A stretch of 64,000 bases of DNA, taken from assembly GCF_012641275.1 (NCBI RefSeq), contig NZ_JABAIA010000002.1, forward strand, positions 558,001-622,000, given 5' to 3'. This DNA comes from Chitinophaga varians. GTDB taxonomy: Bacteria > Bacteroidota > Bacteroidia > Chitinophagales > Chitinophagaceae. Below the pieces are notes generated by a model that was not told the origin of the DNA, searched no databases, and saw only the letters and a program-made list of their open reading frames with translations. Shown in pieces: positions 25,644-34,586 of this stretch. The stretch's first letter is position 1. Each line of letters opens with the position of its first letter. The position numbers were made by a program, and so were the translations under genes.

Positions 25644-26222
25644 ATGCTTGAAAGTATCCTGAAACAGGACCTGCGCTTATTTTTACATATTAATGCGCAA
25701 TGGCATAATGCTGTACTGGATGTGGTCCTGCCTTTTGTGCGGGAGCCATATGTATGGGCGCCGCTGTACCTGTTCCTGGCATTGTTCGTCACCATTAACT
25801 ACGGCTGGAGGGGCTTTTTCTGGATTGTCTTTTTTCTGCTGGTATTTGCGCTGGCAGACCAGAGCAGTCTGTACATTAAAGAGGCGTTTGGCCGCCTCAG
25901 GCCCTGCCGCGATCCTATTGTGTCGCACTATGCGCGGGTATTGGTCGTGTATTGCCCTATGAGCGGCAGTTTCACCTCCAACCACGCTGCGAACCATTTT
26001 GCGTTGGCGACGTTTTGTTTCTTAACTTTAAAATCAGCTTTGGGCCGGTATGCCCTGTTATTTTTCCTGTGGGCGGCTGTTATCGGCTATGCGCAGGTAT
26101 ACGTGGGAGTGCACTATCCGCTGGATGTGCTGGGTGGTGCAGTGCTGGGCGGCCTTATCGGGCTGCTGAGCGGCAGTTTTTTCCAGCGCCGCATAAGACT
26201 GGAGCCTGAACAAACATCATGA
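25644..26222 (+). CDS. PAP2-family membrane phosphatase
   Basis: A 192-residue integral membrane phosphatase. The three PAP2 signature regions are visible: KEAFGRLRPC, SGSFTSNHAANHF and YVGVHYPLDVLGG, giving the catalytic Arg, His and His/Asp set. Five to six hydrophobic helices. Likely substrates are undecaprenyl pyrophosphate or phosphatidic acid-type lipids; this fits its place next to an LtaS-like gene. The stop overlaps the next ATG by 4 bp. Confidence 0.92.
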   Translation: MLESILKQDLRLFLHINAQWHNAVLDVVLPFVREPYVWAPLYLFLALFVTINYGWRGFFWIVFFLLVFALADQSSLYIKEAFGRLRPCRDPIVSHYARVLVVYCPMSGSFTSNHAANHFALATFCFLTLKSALGRYALLFFLWAAVIGYAQVYVGVHYPLDVLGGAVLGGLIGLLSGSFFQRRIRLEPEQTS

Positions 26223-26950
26223 ACTGGACATATCTGATACTTATACTGTTGGCTACGCTCGCCGGTGGGGTTATCCCGATGACGATCAGGCGTATCAATG
26301 CTAATTTTACCATTTACCTGCTGGCATTCACCGGCGCTTTCCTGTTTGGGGTGACGATCATGCACCTGCTGCCGGAAGTGTACCATGAACTGGGCCATAG
26401 CGCAGGTATTTACATTGTGCTGGGTTTTTTCCTGCAGGTATTTCTGCAGCAGCTGTCACACGGCATGGAACATGGCCATACCCACTTACCGGGTGAAAAC
26501 CATCACCACATCGCTGTCACGCCGCTGCTGTTGGGTTTGTCCATTCACGCATTCATGGAAGGTATCCCGCTGGGCTTCAAATATGAAGACCAGTCAGCTT
26601 TGCCTTCGCTCATGATGGGCGTGGCCGCGCATAAGGTGCCGGAAGCGCTGACACTGATCACGGTGATGATCCATGCCCATAAAACCAAAGCGCAGCTCTG
26701 GCAGATCCTGATGGCTTTTGCCGTGGTAACGCCGGTGGCGGCCATACTCGCCTGGTGGATGGGCAACCGCTTCGATATTGTATCGCATTATTTATTATAC
26801 GTGGTGGCGTTGGTGATAGGTGCATTCCTGCACATTTCCACGACCATTTTTTATGAAAGTGGTACCAAACATCACGAATTAAGCAGTAAAAAAGTGCTGG
26901 CCATCGCAACGGGGCTGGTGCTTGCATTTCTTACGTTGATATTTGAATAA
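26219..26950 (+). CDS. ZIP-family metal transporter
   Basis: A 243-residue protein with about eight transmembrane helices. The conserved metal-site helices are LLGLSIHAFMEGIPLG and GVAAHKVPEALTL, and a His-rich cytoplasmic loop (HGMEHGHTHLPGENHHH, about residues 80-97) is typical of ZIP proteins, which import zinc, iron or related metals. It starts within the last codons of the PAP2 gene (4-bp overlap), so expression is coupled. Confidence 0.92.
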   Translation: MNWTYLILILLATLAGGVIPMTIRRINANFTIYLLAFTGAFLFGVTIMHLLPEVYHELGHSAGIYIVLGFFLQVFLQQLSHGMEHGHTHLPGENHHHIAVTPLLLGLSIHAFMEGIPLGFKYEDQSALPSLMMGVAAHKVPEALTLITVMIHAHKTKAQLWQILMAFAVVTPVAAILAWWMGNRFDIVSHYLLYVVALVIGAFLHISTTIFYESGTKHHELSSKKVLAIATGLVLAFLTLIFE

Positions 26951-26974
26951 TTTTTTAGTTTTAGACTTTAAATC

Positions 26975-28267
26975 ATGGAAGTCGTCGTCATTATCCTCAT
27001 CCTTATTTTAGTTAACGGCATTTTCGCAATGTCGGAGACGGCGTTGGTCTCGGCCCGCAAGAGCCGGTTGGAACAACAAGCCAATAAAGGGGATGAAAAA
27101 GCAAAGGCCGCACTGAAGCTGGCCAACAATCCGGACACATTTCTTTCTACCGTTCAAATCGGTCTTACACTCATTGGTATCCTCATCGGTATGTATTCCG
27201 GCGGTACCATCAGAGAGCAGGTCATAGTCTGGCTTAACCAGTATCCTGCGGTAGCTGCCTACAGCAGCGTCCTTTCCACCGTTATCGTCGTTATCGTCAT
27301 CACTTATTTTTTACTGGTACTGGGAGAACTGGTGCCGAAAAGACTGGGTGCCGCCCGTCCCGAAGGCATCGCCAAAAGAATGGCCAGCCCTATGTATGTC
27401 GTTTCCTGGCTTACCTTTCCTTTTATCTGGTTGTTAACTTCCACCACCAATGTGCTGGTAAAAATATTTAACCTGCATCCCGAAGGGGCGCAGGTGACAG
27501 AAGAAGAAATCAAAGCGATCATCAGCGAAGGCACTACTTCCGGGGCTATCGAAGAAACAGAGCAGGAAATCATTGAAAGGGTATTTCACCTGGGCGACCG
27601 CAACATCACGTCGCTGATGACTTACCGTAACGACATCACCTGGCTTGATATCAATGAAACACCGGCCGCCTACCAGCAAAAGATCCATGAGAGCCTGCAC
27701 AACGTATACCCCGTATGCGAAGGGCAGATAGACAGCATCAAAGGCATTGTGTCCATCAAAGACCTGTACGCGGTAACGGGCAAGTCCATGCCGCTGGCAC
27801 AGATTATCCGCAAGCCGCTGTTTGTGCCGGAAAACAATACCGCCTACCAGGTACTGGAAAAGTTTAAGGAAACACATGTCCATGCCGCTTTTATCGTGGA
27901 TGAATATGGCACGTTTCTGGGTATGATCACGCTCAACGATATTCTCGAAGCCATCGTGGGTGATATGCCGGAAACAGAAGAGGTGGACGATTATGAAATG
28001 GTGCGTCGCGACGACGGCTCCTGGCTGGTAGACGCGCAGATACCTTTTTACGATTTCCTGGCCGAATTTGATAAGGAAGAATGGATGACCGAATTTGAGC
28101 AGGACTTTGACACATTAGCCGGATTTATCCTGCATCACCTGGAACATATTCCCAAAACAGGGGAAAAATTCCTGTGGCGCGGGTTTGAATTTGAAATTGT
28201 GGACATGGACGCTCACCGTATAGACAAGGTACTGGTGACACCGCCTGTGCAAACCGACGAAGAGTAA
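26975..28267 (+). CDS. CNNM/CorC-like protein (HlyC/CorC family) with CBS domains
   Basis: A 430-residue membrane protein. Residues 1-185 form a DUF21/CNNM transmembrane domain (LVNGIFAMSETALVSARKSRL, TFLSTVQIGLTLIGILIGMYSGG). Two CBS motifs follow at about 205-325 (LMTYRNDITWLDI...; HVHAAFIVDEYGTFLGMITLNDILEAIVG), then a CorC_HlyC transporter-associated domain at about 345-425. Family members handle magnesium or cobalt export; the older name haemolysin is misleading. It is 24 bp after the ZIP gene, so two metal transport genes are neighbours. It borders the pigment cluster. Confidence 0.93.
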   Translation: MEVVVIILILILVNGIFAMSETALVSARKSRLEQQANKGDEKAKAALKLANNPDTFLSTVQIGLTLIGILIGMYSGGTIREQVIVWLNQYPAVAAYSSVLSTVIVVIVITYFLLVLGELVPKRLGAARPEGIAKRMASPMYVVSWLTFPFIWLLTSTTNVLVKIFNLHPEGAQVTEEEIKAIISEGTTSGAIEETEQEIIERVFHLGDRNITSLMTYRNDITWLDINETPAAYQQKIHESLHNVYPVCEGQIDSIKGIVSIKDLYAVTGKSMPLAQIIRKPLFVPENNTAYQVLEKFKETHVHAAFIVDEYGTFLGMITLNDILEAIVGDMPETEEVDDYEMVRRDDGSWLVDAQIPFYDFLAEFDKEEWMTEFEQDFDTLAGFILHHLEHIPKTGEKFLWRGFEFEIVDMDAHRIDKVLVTPPVQTDEE

Positions 28268-28342
28268 AACCAACCATCCCCCAAAGCAAGTATTTGCCGC
28301 ATGCGTACTTACCCGTAATTCGTGAATGTCCGGGTGGATTTA

Positions 28343-28373
28343 TTTGATTAAATCCATCTTTGTACTATTTTTG
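28343..28373 (+). promoter_or_regulatory. Consensus promoter driving the aryl-polyene/flexirubin cluster
   Basis: TTTG at 28343-28346 and TATTTTTG at 28366-28373 are separated by exactly 19 bases, a full match to the TTTG-N19-TAnnTTTG promoter of Bacteroidota. It is 40 bp upstream of the first gene of the 25-gene cluster, the tyrosine ammonia-lyase. The rest of the 28268-28413 gap holds only one degenerate GTAATTCGTGAAT unit. Confidence 0.75.
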
Positions 28374-28413
28374 AGCACTTTTTCACATAAATAAATAAAT
28401 AATATAATATAAA

Positions 28414-29952
28414 ATGGTTGTATTAGGAAGTAAGTCGCTGACCCTCGATGAGGTGTACAGAGTGCTTTACGCCGGCGAAGAGCTGAGCCTGGAAGCAGCG
28501 GCATTACAGCAGGTGGAAGCCAGCTTTTTGTTTCTGCAGAAATTTTCTGCCAAAAAGCTGATCTATGGTATCAACACCGGTTTTGGACCTATGGCCCAGT
28601 ACCGTATCAGCGACAGTGATACCTTTCAGCTGCAATATAACCTGATCCGCAGCCACAGCACCGGCGCGGGCAAACCGCTTTCCCCGGTGATCACCAAAGC
28701 CCTGATGATAGCGCGTTTGAGCAGCTTTATGCAGGCGCATTCCGGTATCCATCCGGAAGTGGCCATCCTGCTGAAAAACCTGATCAACAAAAACGTATAC
28801 CCCTGTGTGTTTGAACACGGCGGCGTGGGCGCCAGCGGCGACCTCGTACAGCTGGCCCATCTGGCGCTGGTACTGATCGGTGAAGGGGAAGTATGGTATG
28901 AAGATAAAATGCAACCTACAGCGGAAGTGTTTGCCCGTCTGGGATTAAAGCCCATCGGTATTCACGTGCGCGAAGGACTGGCCATCATCAACGGTACGTC
29001 CGCAATGACAGGCGCAGGCCTCGTTAACCTGATACAGGCCCGGCAGCTGCTGGGATGGGCCGTGACCCTCTCCGCCATGATCAACGAAATCGTGGAAGCA
29101 TTCGACGACCACCTGTCAGCAGAGCTGAACGCCGTGAAAATGCACGTAGGCCAGAACACCGTGGCGGCTAAAATGCGTGAAGTCCTCCAGGGCAGCCGCA
29201 TGGTACGTCATCGTCCGGACCACCTCTACAAAGAACTGGAAGAAGAGATATTCAAAGATAAAGTACAGGAATACTATTCCCTGCGTTGCGTGCCCCAGAT
29301 CCTGGGCCCCGTATATGACACCCTCATACAGGCAGAGAAAGTAGTGATACAGGAGCTCAATTCCGTGAGCGACAACCCGGTAGTGGACCACGAACTGGAA
29401 AACGTGTTTCACGGCGGCAATTTCCACGGCGATTATATCTCACTGGAGATGGACAAGCTGAAGATCGCCACCACCCGCTTGTCGATGCTGGCAGAACGGC
29501 AGCTCAATTACCTGCTGAACGAAAAGCTGAACCACAAGTTCCCGCCGTTTATGAACCTCGGCAAACTGGGCTTCAACTTCGGCATGCAGGGCGCACAGTT
29601 TACCGCCACTTCTACCGTAGCGGAAAACCAGACGCTGTCTTTCCCGATGTACGTACACAGCATACCGAATAACAACGATAACCAGGACATCGTGAGCATG
29701 GGCTGTAACTCCGCACTGATGGCCAATAAAGTGATCGCCAACACATTTGAGGTGCTGGCCATTCACACGCTGACCATCATGCAGGCGGTAGATTACCTGC
29801 AATGCCAGGACAGGCTGGCTGGTTTCTCCCGTAAAGTGTACCAGGAAGTGAGGGCAATTTATCCTAAATTTATTGAGGACAGCCCGATGTACAAAGACCT
29901 GGGCAAGATCAAGGAGTACCTGTTATGTAATGAGCCGGTAAAAATGTTCTGA
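28414..29952 (+). CDS. Tyrosine ammonia-lyase (HAL/PAL/TAL family)
   Basis: A 512-residue lyase with the self-made MIO cofactor from Ala140-Ser141-Gly142 in GGVGASGDLVQL. The catalytic tyrosine is Tyr51 in YGINTGFGPMAQYRI. The specificity region is QYNLIRSHSTGAGKPLSPV with His81, the residue type linked to tyrosine or histidine rather than phenylalanine. As recalled, this closely resembles the tyrosine-specific enzyme of Flavobacterium johnsoniae across GFGPMAQYRI, EHGGVGASGD and FHGDYISLEMDKLKI. It would supply 4-coumarate as polyene starter. It is the first gene after a consensus promoter. Histidine ammonia-lyase activity is the alternative, but there are no other hut genes. Confidence 0.9.
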   Translation: MVVLGSKSLTLDEVYRVLYAGEELSLEAAALQQVEASFLFLQKFSAKKLIYGINTGFGPMAQYRISDSDTFQLQYNLIRSHSTGAGKPLSPVITKALMIARLSSFMQAHSGIHPEVAILLKNLINKNVYPCVFEHGGVGASGDLVQLAHLALVLIGEGEVWYEDKMQPTAEVFARLGLKPIGIHVREGLAIINGTSAMTGAGLVNLIQARQLLGWAVTLSAMINEIVEAFDDHLSAELNAVKMHVGQNTVAAKMREVLQGSRMVRHRPDHLYKELEEEIFKDKVQEYYSLRCVPQILGPVYDTLIQAEKVVIQELNSVSDNPVVDHELENVFHGGNFHGDYISLEMDKLKIATTRLSMLAERQLNYLLNEKLNHKFPPFMNLGKLGFNFGMQGAQFTATSTVAENQTLSFPMYVHSIPNNNDNQDIVSMGCNSALMANKVIANTFEVLAIHTLTIMQAVDYLQCQDRLAGFSRKVYQEVRAIYPKFIEDSPMYKDLGKIKEYLLCNEPVKMF

Positions 29953-29990
29953 TTTCCTGCCGGCACAGGCAACATAAATACGGCAAGCCC

Positions 29991-30017
29991 GTAATTCGTA
30001 ATCCGTAATTCGTAAAT
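29991..30017. repeat. Single array of GTAATTCGTAATCC-type units
   Basis: Three adjoining units near GTAATTCGTAATCC fill the space directly before the FabG-like start codon. They belong to the dispersed repeat family of this window; no facing arm is present. Confidence 0.7.
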
Positions 30018-30019
30018 TC

Positions 30020-30751
30020 ATGAAGTGTGCCTTAGTTACAGGAGGCTCTCGCGGTATTGGCAGGGCAGTATGTATTAAAATGGCTGAATTGGGATACCAT
30101 GTCCTGATCAATTATAAAGGCAATGAAGCCGCTGCACAGGAAACCCTGGAAGCGGTAAAGGCAAAAGGCAGCAGCGGGGAGCTGTTGCAGTTCAACGTAG
30201 GTGAGGCCGCCGAAGTACAGAACGTACTGGGCGCATGGATGGAACAAAATAAAGATCAGCATACCATTGAAGTGCTCGTGAACAATGCCGGCGTCCGGGA
30301 AGATTCCCTGATGTTCTGGATGAACGAAGCACAATGGAGCAATGTCCTGAATATCAGCCTGAATGGTTTCTACCATGTGACCAAACAGGTGCTGAATGCG
30401 ATGCTGCTGAAGCGTTATGGCCGTATCATCAACATGGTTTCATTATCCGGCATTAAAGGGCTTCCCGGGCAGACCAACTACTCCGCCGCCAAGGCAGGTG
30501 TGATCGGCGCCACCAAAGCACTGGCGCAGGAAGTGGCCAAGAGGGGTGTTACCGTGAATGCCATCGCTCCGGGTTTCATCAAAACAGATATGACCGCAGA
30601 ACTGAATGAAAAAGAACTGGCGGCGCAGGTGCCCATGAACCGCTTCGGTACGCCCGAAGAAGTGGCCGAAGCCGTGGCGTTCCTCGCATCCAAAGCAGCC
30701 GGCTATATCACGGGAGAAGTGTTGAATATCAACGGAGGTCTCCATACTTAA
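30020..30751 (+). CDS. 3-oxoacyl-ACP reductase, FabG-like (SDR)
   Basis: A 243-residue short-chain dehydrogenase. The NADP-binding TGGSRGIG motif is at 7-14, NNAG at 88-91, catalytic Ser141 and the pair Tyr154/Lys158 in YSAAKAG; the C-terminal GEVLNINGG motif is typical of FabG. In the cluster it should reduce the 3-keto group after each elongation of the aryl polyene. It is the only ketoreductase gene in the cluster, so it presumably serves all rounds. The start ATG follows directly after an ATTCGTAATT-type repeat array. Confidence 0.92.
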   Translation: MKCALVTGGSRGIGRAVCIKMAELGYHVLINYKGNEAAAQETLEAVKAKGSSGELLQFNVGEAAEVQNVLGAWMEQNKDQHTIEVLVNNAGVREDSLMFWMNEAQWSNVLNISLNGFYHVTKQVLNAMLLKRYGRIINMVSLSGIKGLPGQTNYSAAKAGVIGATKALAQEVAKRGVTVNAIAPGFIKTDMTAELNEKELAAQVPMNRFGTPEEVAEAVAFLASKAAGYITGEVLNINGGLHT

Positions 30752-30764
30752 AAGCAGTTTGTAC

Positions 30765-31991
30765 ATGAACCGAGTAGTGATCACTGGAATGGGAATCTAC
30801 TCCTGCATCGGTAAAGATATGCAGGAGGTAAGGGATTCATTGTATAAGGGCAAATCCGGTATTGTACTGGACCAGGAACGTAAAGCCTTTGGCTACCGTT
30901 CCGGCCTGACCGGCCATATCGTGCGCCCCGAACTGAAAGGGCTGCTGGACCGCCGGTCAAGGCTGATGATGCCCGAACAGGCAGAATTCGCGTATATGGC
31001 CACCCGTGAGGCACTTGCCCAGGCGGGAATGGACCAGGACTATATTGACAAAACCCCGGTAGGCCTGTTGTACGGCAACGACAGCTCGGCCAAACCGGTG
31101 GTAGAGGCTACAGACATCATGCGGGAGAAAAAGGACACCATGCTGGTAGGCTCCGGCTCTGTGTTCCAGACTATGAACTCCACCGTAAACATGAACCTGG
31201 CCACTATTTTCAAACTGCGGGGCGTCAATTTCACCGTGAGCGCGGCTTGTGCCAGCGGTTCGCATGCTATCGGCCTCGGGTATATGTTTATCCGCAACGG
31301 CATGCAGGACGCTGTGATCTGTGGCGGCGCACAGGAAGTGAACGTATATGCCATGGGTAATTTCGATGCCATCGCCGCGTTCTCTGTCCGCGAAAATGAC
31401 CCGGCCCGGGCTTCCCGGCCGTTTGACCGCGACCGCGACGGCCTGGTGCCCAGCGGCGGCGCAGCCACCGTGATCCTCGAAAGCCTGGAATCCGCCCAAC
31501 GCAGAGGCGCTACCATCCTCGGTGAAGTACTGGGCTACGGATTCTCTTCCAATGGCAGCCACATCTCTAATCCCACTGTGGACGGACCGGTACGTTCCCT
31601 GCAAATCGCTTTGCAGGATGCCGGCCTCAAAGCAGCGGACATCGAATATATCAACGCGCACGCTACTTCTACGCCCGCCGGCGATGCCAGCGAGGCAAGC
31701 GCTATCTACGAAGTGTTTGGCGCCTCCAATCCGTTCGTCAGCTCTACCAAGTCCATGACCGGCCACGAATGCTGGATGGCAGGCGCCAGCGAAATCGTTT
31801 ATTCCATGCTCATGATGCAAAACGATTTTATCGCCCCCAATATCAATCTGGAAAATCCGGACGGAGATGCCGCTAAACTGAATATTGCCACAAAGACAAT
31901 TGATAAAAAATTTAATATATTTTTGTCCAACTCTTTCGGCTTTGGAGGGACCAATTCGTCTCTCATTGTCAGAAAATGGGAGGGAATGTAA
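30765..31991 (+). CDS. 3-oxoacyl-ACP synthase, FabF type, catalytically complete (KAS 1)
   Basis: A 408-residue ketosynthase. The Cys-His-His triad is intact: SAACASGSHAIG, NAHATSTPAGD and SMTGHECWMAG. The C-terminal SFGFGGTNSS glycine motif is normal. It probably elongates the aryl-polyene chain. The ATG at 30765 (MNRVVITGMGIYS) is chosen over a TTG two codons upstream. It follows FabG by 13 bp. A downstream gap of 93 bp contains a possible internal promoter before the ACP. Confidence 0.92.
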   Translation: MNRVVITGMGIYSCIGKDMQEVRDSLYKGKSGIVLDQERKAFGYRSGLTGHIVRPELKGLLDRRSRLMMPEQAEFAYMATREALAQAGMDQDYIDKTPVGLLYGNDSSAKPVVEATDIMREKKDTMLVGSGSVFQTMNSTVNMNLATIFKLRGVNFTVSAACASGSHAIGLGYMFIRNGMQDAVICGGAQEVNVYAMGNFDAIAAFSVRENDPARASRPFDRDRDGLVPSGGAATVILESLESAQRRGATILGEVLGYGFSSNGSHISNPTVDGPVRSLQIALQDAGLKAADIEYINAHATSTPAGDASEASAIYEVFGASNPFVSSTKSMTGHECWMAGASEIVYSMLMMQNDFIAPNINLENPDGDAAKLNIATKTIDKKFNIFLSNSFGFGGTNSSLIVRKWEGM

Positions 31992-31999
31992 ATGTTTTT

Positions 32000-32007
32000 T
32001 AACTTTG
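32000..32007 (+). promoter_or_regulatory. Candidate internal -7 promoter box before ACP 1
   Basis: TAACTTTG is a perfect TAnnTTTG box 78 bp before the ACP start. No good -33 TTG lies at the right distance, so this is tentative. Confidence 0.3.
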
Positions 32008-32084
32008 GAGGATAAAATCAGGATTGGGTAAGATTAACCGCTATAAATTATTTTAAAACGACCTATATCTGATTCGCACATTTT

Positions 32085-32342
32085 ATGGATATCAAGGAAA
32101 TAATAACTGTTACGAACAAGTTTCTGGTGGAGGAGTTTGAAGCGAACCCCACTGACATTAAACCTGAAGCGAACCTCAAATCCACGCTGGACCTGGACAG
32201 CCTGGATTATATTGACATGGTGGTGGTGATAGAAGATAATTTCGGTTTTAAAGTTAAACCGGAAGACTTCCAGTCTATCGTTACCTTCCAGGATTTCTAC
32301 GATTATGTAACGGCTCGTGTTCAACAAAAAGAACTGGTATAA
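32085..32342 (+). CDS. Acyl carrier protein 1
   Basis: An 85-residue ACP. The phosphopantetheine attachment serine is Ser39 in LDLDSLDYIDM, and the flanking acidic helix (MVVVIEDNFGFKVKPEDF) is typical. It would carry the growing polyene. The final base of its stop codon is the first base of the next ATG (1-bp overlap), coupling it to the acyltransferase. Confidence 0.95.
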   Translation: MDIKEIITVTNKFLVEEFEANPTDIKPEANLKSTLDLDSLDYIDMVVVIEDNFGFKVKPEDFQSIVTFQDFYDYVTARVQQKELV

Positions 32343-33217
32343 TGCCTTCCTGGCAGGGAAAGTCGAAAGGAAATAAGCTGGGTTACAGTATTTTTATTTT
32401 CATATTACGATATGGAGGTGTTTACCCTGCTTATTTTCTGTTGAGATTTGTCGCTTTTTATTATTTTTTATTTTCCTGGAGCTCTTCCAAACCCATCTAT
32501 CAATACTTTCATACCAAAATAGGTTACGGCACGTGGAAGTCCTTACGCAGCCTGTATCGTAACTATTATATATTTGGCCAGACGCTGATCGATAAGATCG
32601 TGGTCATGGCTGATATGGCCAACAAGTTTTCGTTCGATTTTGACGGGGAACATCATCTGCGCGGGATGGTGGCCGGAGGGCGCGGCGGAATTCTGCTGAG
32701 CGCCCACCTGGGCAACTGGGAAGTGGCCGGGCACCTGTTTAAACGGTTGCAGACCCGTATCAATATTGTCATGTTCGATGGGGAGCACCAGCGTATCAAG
32801 GAATATCTTTCTTCCGTGACCGGCGACAGAAATGTGAATATCATCGTGATCAGGGATGATTTGTCGCATATCTATGCCATTAACGAAGCCCTGAGCAACC
32901 AGGAGCTGGTGTGTATGCATGCCGACCGTTTTTTGCCGGGCAATAAAACCGTGACCGCCCCGCTGCTGGGCCATGACGCCCGTTTTCCTATGGGCCCTTT
33001 CCTGCTGGCCGCCACCTTCCGGGTACCCGTATGCGTGGTGTTTGCCTTCAAGGAAACGGCCACCCATTATCATTTTTACGCCACCGAGCCCCGTTCCTAC
33101 CATGGGCGCCGTCAGCAGGGCGTGGAAACAGCTGTGGCCGATTTTACCGCCCTGCTGGAAGAAAAGATCCGCCGTTACCCGGAACAGTGGTTCAATTATT
33201 ATGATTTTTGGGAATAA
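32342..33217 (+). CDS. Lipid A-type lysophospholipid acyltransferase (HtrB/LpxL-like)
   Basis: A 291-residue membrane-anchored acyltransferase with an N-terminal hydrophobic helix (about 18-45). The catalytic His-x4-acid motif is seen in SAHLGNWEVAG at about 120-130. LpxL-like proteins in aryl-polyene clusters are thought to transfer the finished polyene from ACP to a lipid or glycan acceptor; in flexirubin clusters they are candidates for the ester bond to the dialkylresorcinol. Coupled to ACP 1 by a 1-bp overlap, which supports an ACP-bound donor. Confidence 0.88.
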   Translation: MPSWQGKSKGNKLGYSIFIFILRYGGVYPAYFLLRFVAFYYFLFSWSSSKPIYQYFHTKIGYGTWKSLRSLYRNYYIFGQTLIDKIVVMADMANKFSFDFDGEHHLRGMVAGGRGGILLSAHLGNWEVAGHLFKRLQTRINIVMFDGEHQRIKEYLSSVTGDRNVNIIVIRDDLSHIYAINEALSNQELVCMHADRFLPGNKTVTAPLLGHDARFPMGPFLLAATFRVPVCVVFAFKETATHYHFYATEPRSYHGRRQQGVETAVADFTALLEEKIRRYPEQWFNYYDFWE

Positions 33218-33293
33218 TCCGTGTTTTTACGCGCCGTAATGTCGAATAATTCGATTTATTTCGTGTTTTGTCTATAAATAATAACTTGTGCAG

Positions 33294-33722
33294 ATGTTTA
33301 TTCATTCAGACGATATTACCGCTTACATTCCCCAGCGCACACCGATTGTCATGATCAGTGGCATTGTGGAAGTGGACGGCCCGAAAACCCGTACCGCCCT
33401 GCATATTGCTCCCGATAACGTATTCGTGGAAAACGGAGTGCTCATGCCTCCCGGCCTCATGGAAAATATAGCCCAAACCGCCGCCGCCCGTATTGGTTAC
33501 ATCGCCAAACAGGAAAACAGTCCCGTGCCACTGGGATTTATCGGCGCCGTGAATAACCTCGAGATATTGGAACTGCCCCCCGCCGGGCAAACCATCGAAA
33601 CCACCACCGAAATTAAGGGAGAAGTGTTCAACGCTACTATGGTGGCTGGACAAGTATGCTACAATGGCAGAGTTATTGCACAGTGCGAAATGAAAATCTT
33701 CATCAATCCACTTAATAAATAA
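33294..33722 (+). CDS. Hot-dog fold dehydratase-like protein (ApeP/FabZ-like)
   Basis: A 142-residue hot-dog protein. The N-terminal YIPQRTPIVMISGIVEV corresponds to the LPHRxPMLLxD region of FabZ/ApeP proteins, with Gln where His is common. The helix GLMENIAQTAAARIGY carries the glutamate expected for a dehydratase, but no HFPG motif precedes it. It is likely one of two dehydratases that create the double bonds, or a non-catalytic partner. ATG 33294 is preferred over GTG 33288. A hot-dog thioesterase is an alternative. Confidence 0.75.
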   Translation: MFIHSDDITAYIPQRTPIVMISGIVEVDGPKTRTALHIAPDNVFVENGVLMPPGLMENIAQTAAARIGYIAKQENSPVPLGFIGAVNNLEILELPPAGQTIETTTEIKGEVFNATMVAGQVCYNGRVIAQCEMKIFINPLNK

Positions 33723-33725
33723 GTT

Positions 33726-34451
33726 ATGATTATCCGTAGAGTTTTTACCCTGACCATCCTTATCTGTAGCTGTTTTATCAGCGTTACGCACGCCCAGAAA
33801 CTGAAAAACTTTCTGGAAAACACGGACACTCCCTTTACCTGGCTGGGCGTTGATTTCACCCAGGCGCGCCTGCTTGGTGACGCCGCCGCCACCGATATCA
33901 ACCGCCATTTCACCGGTATCAACGACGTTATCAGAAATGAGCCTAAAAAATACGATGTGAAAGGCGCTTTCCATCGTTCCTCTGTAGACTTCGACCTTAG
34001 CGAAACCAACGCCAGAAACGCAGAAGTCAATGTTGACAAAATGAAGTCTGAAAATCCCGGTGATTACAACCACCTGAAGCCGGAAGATGTCACCAAACTG
34101 GTGAAAGGCTACAAATTCGGCGATAAAAAAGGTATCGGTGTGCTGTTTGTGATGGAAGCCATGAGCAAAACAGAAAAAGAAGCCGCCATGTATGTAACGG
34201 TGGTGGACATGGGGACCCACAACGTGCTCATGACAGAACGTATGACCGGCAAAGCTCAGGGCTTCGGCTTCCGCAACTACTGGGCCTACACTGTACACAA
34301 AGTACTGGAACATATCGACTACAAAAAGCTGAAAGAAAAATATGCCGACGCAACAGATCCTGTAGAAGAAGCACCGGCGCCTAAGAAAGAAACTAAAACG
34401 GTGGTGGCTAAAGAAGAAAAAGCCAAAAAAGCACCGAAGAAGAAAGGATAA
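33726..34451 (+). CDS. Secreted protein of unknown function in the pigment cluster
   Basis: A 241-residue protein with a signal peptide (ISVTHA-QKL, residue 23). I do not recognise a domain. The mature part begins with LKNFLENTDTPFTWLGVDFTQARLLGD, has a central alternating strand-helix region with ATMYVTVVDMGTHNVLMTERMTG-like segments, and ends with a Lys/Glu/Pro-rich tail (about 205-241). It starts 3 bp after the dehydratase. Its place among synthesis genes and its secretion suggest a periplasmic or outer-membrane role in pigment placement, which is inference. Confidence 0.75.
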   Translation: MIIRRVFTLTILICSCFISVTHAQKLKNFLENTDTPFTWLGVDFTQARLLGDAAATDINRHFTGINDVIRNEPKKYDVKGAFHRSSVDFDLSETNARNAEVNVDKMKSENPGDYNHLKPEDVTKLVKGYKFGDKKGIGVLFVMEAMSKTEKEAAMYVTVVDMGTHNVLMTERMTGKAQGFGFRNYWAYTVHKVLEHIDYKKLKEKYADATDPVEEAPAPKKETKTVVAKEEKAKKAPKKKG

Positions 34452-34463
34452 ACCATTTAGGTA

Positions 34464-34571
34464 TTTTTTGATTTACGATTTTTTGATTTCGGGGTTATAA
34501 GAGCGGGTAAAAATCGCTATGCTTTTCTCTTTTATCAATCCAGACATCAAAAAATCGTAAATCAAAAAATC
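34464..34571. repeat. Perfect 25-bp inverted repeat with GATTTACGATTTTTTGAT unit
   Basis: Arms at 34464-34488 and 34547-34571 are exact reverse complements over 25 bases, with a 58-base loop. The unit is of the TTTTTTGATTTACG type, a sister of the ATTACGAATT type seen elsewhere. It fills the gap between the secreted protein and the thioesterase genes. Confidence 0.88.
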
Positions 34572-34586
34572 CGAAAATAGCTAGAT

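Noticed and set aside
22843..28267. Membrane-lipid and metal genes as part of the pigment cluster
   Set aside because: A strong promoter and a clear gap (28268-28413) separate them, and their functions are general cell-envelope or metal functions.
28414..29952. Histidine ammonia-lyase for histidine degradation
   Set aside because: The sequence fits the MIO enzymes of pigment clusters better, and no hutU, hutI or hutG is nearby.
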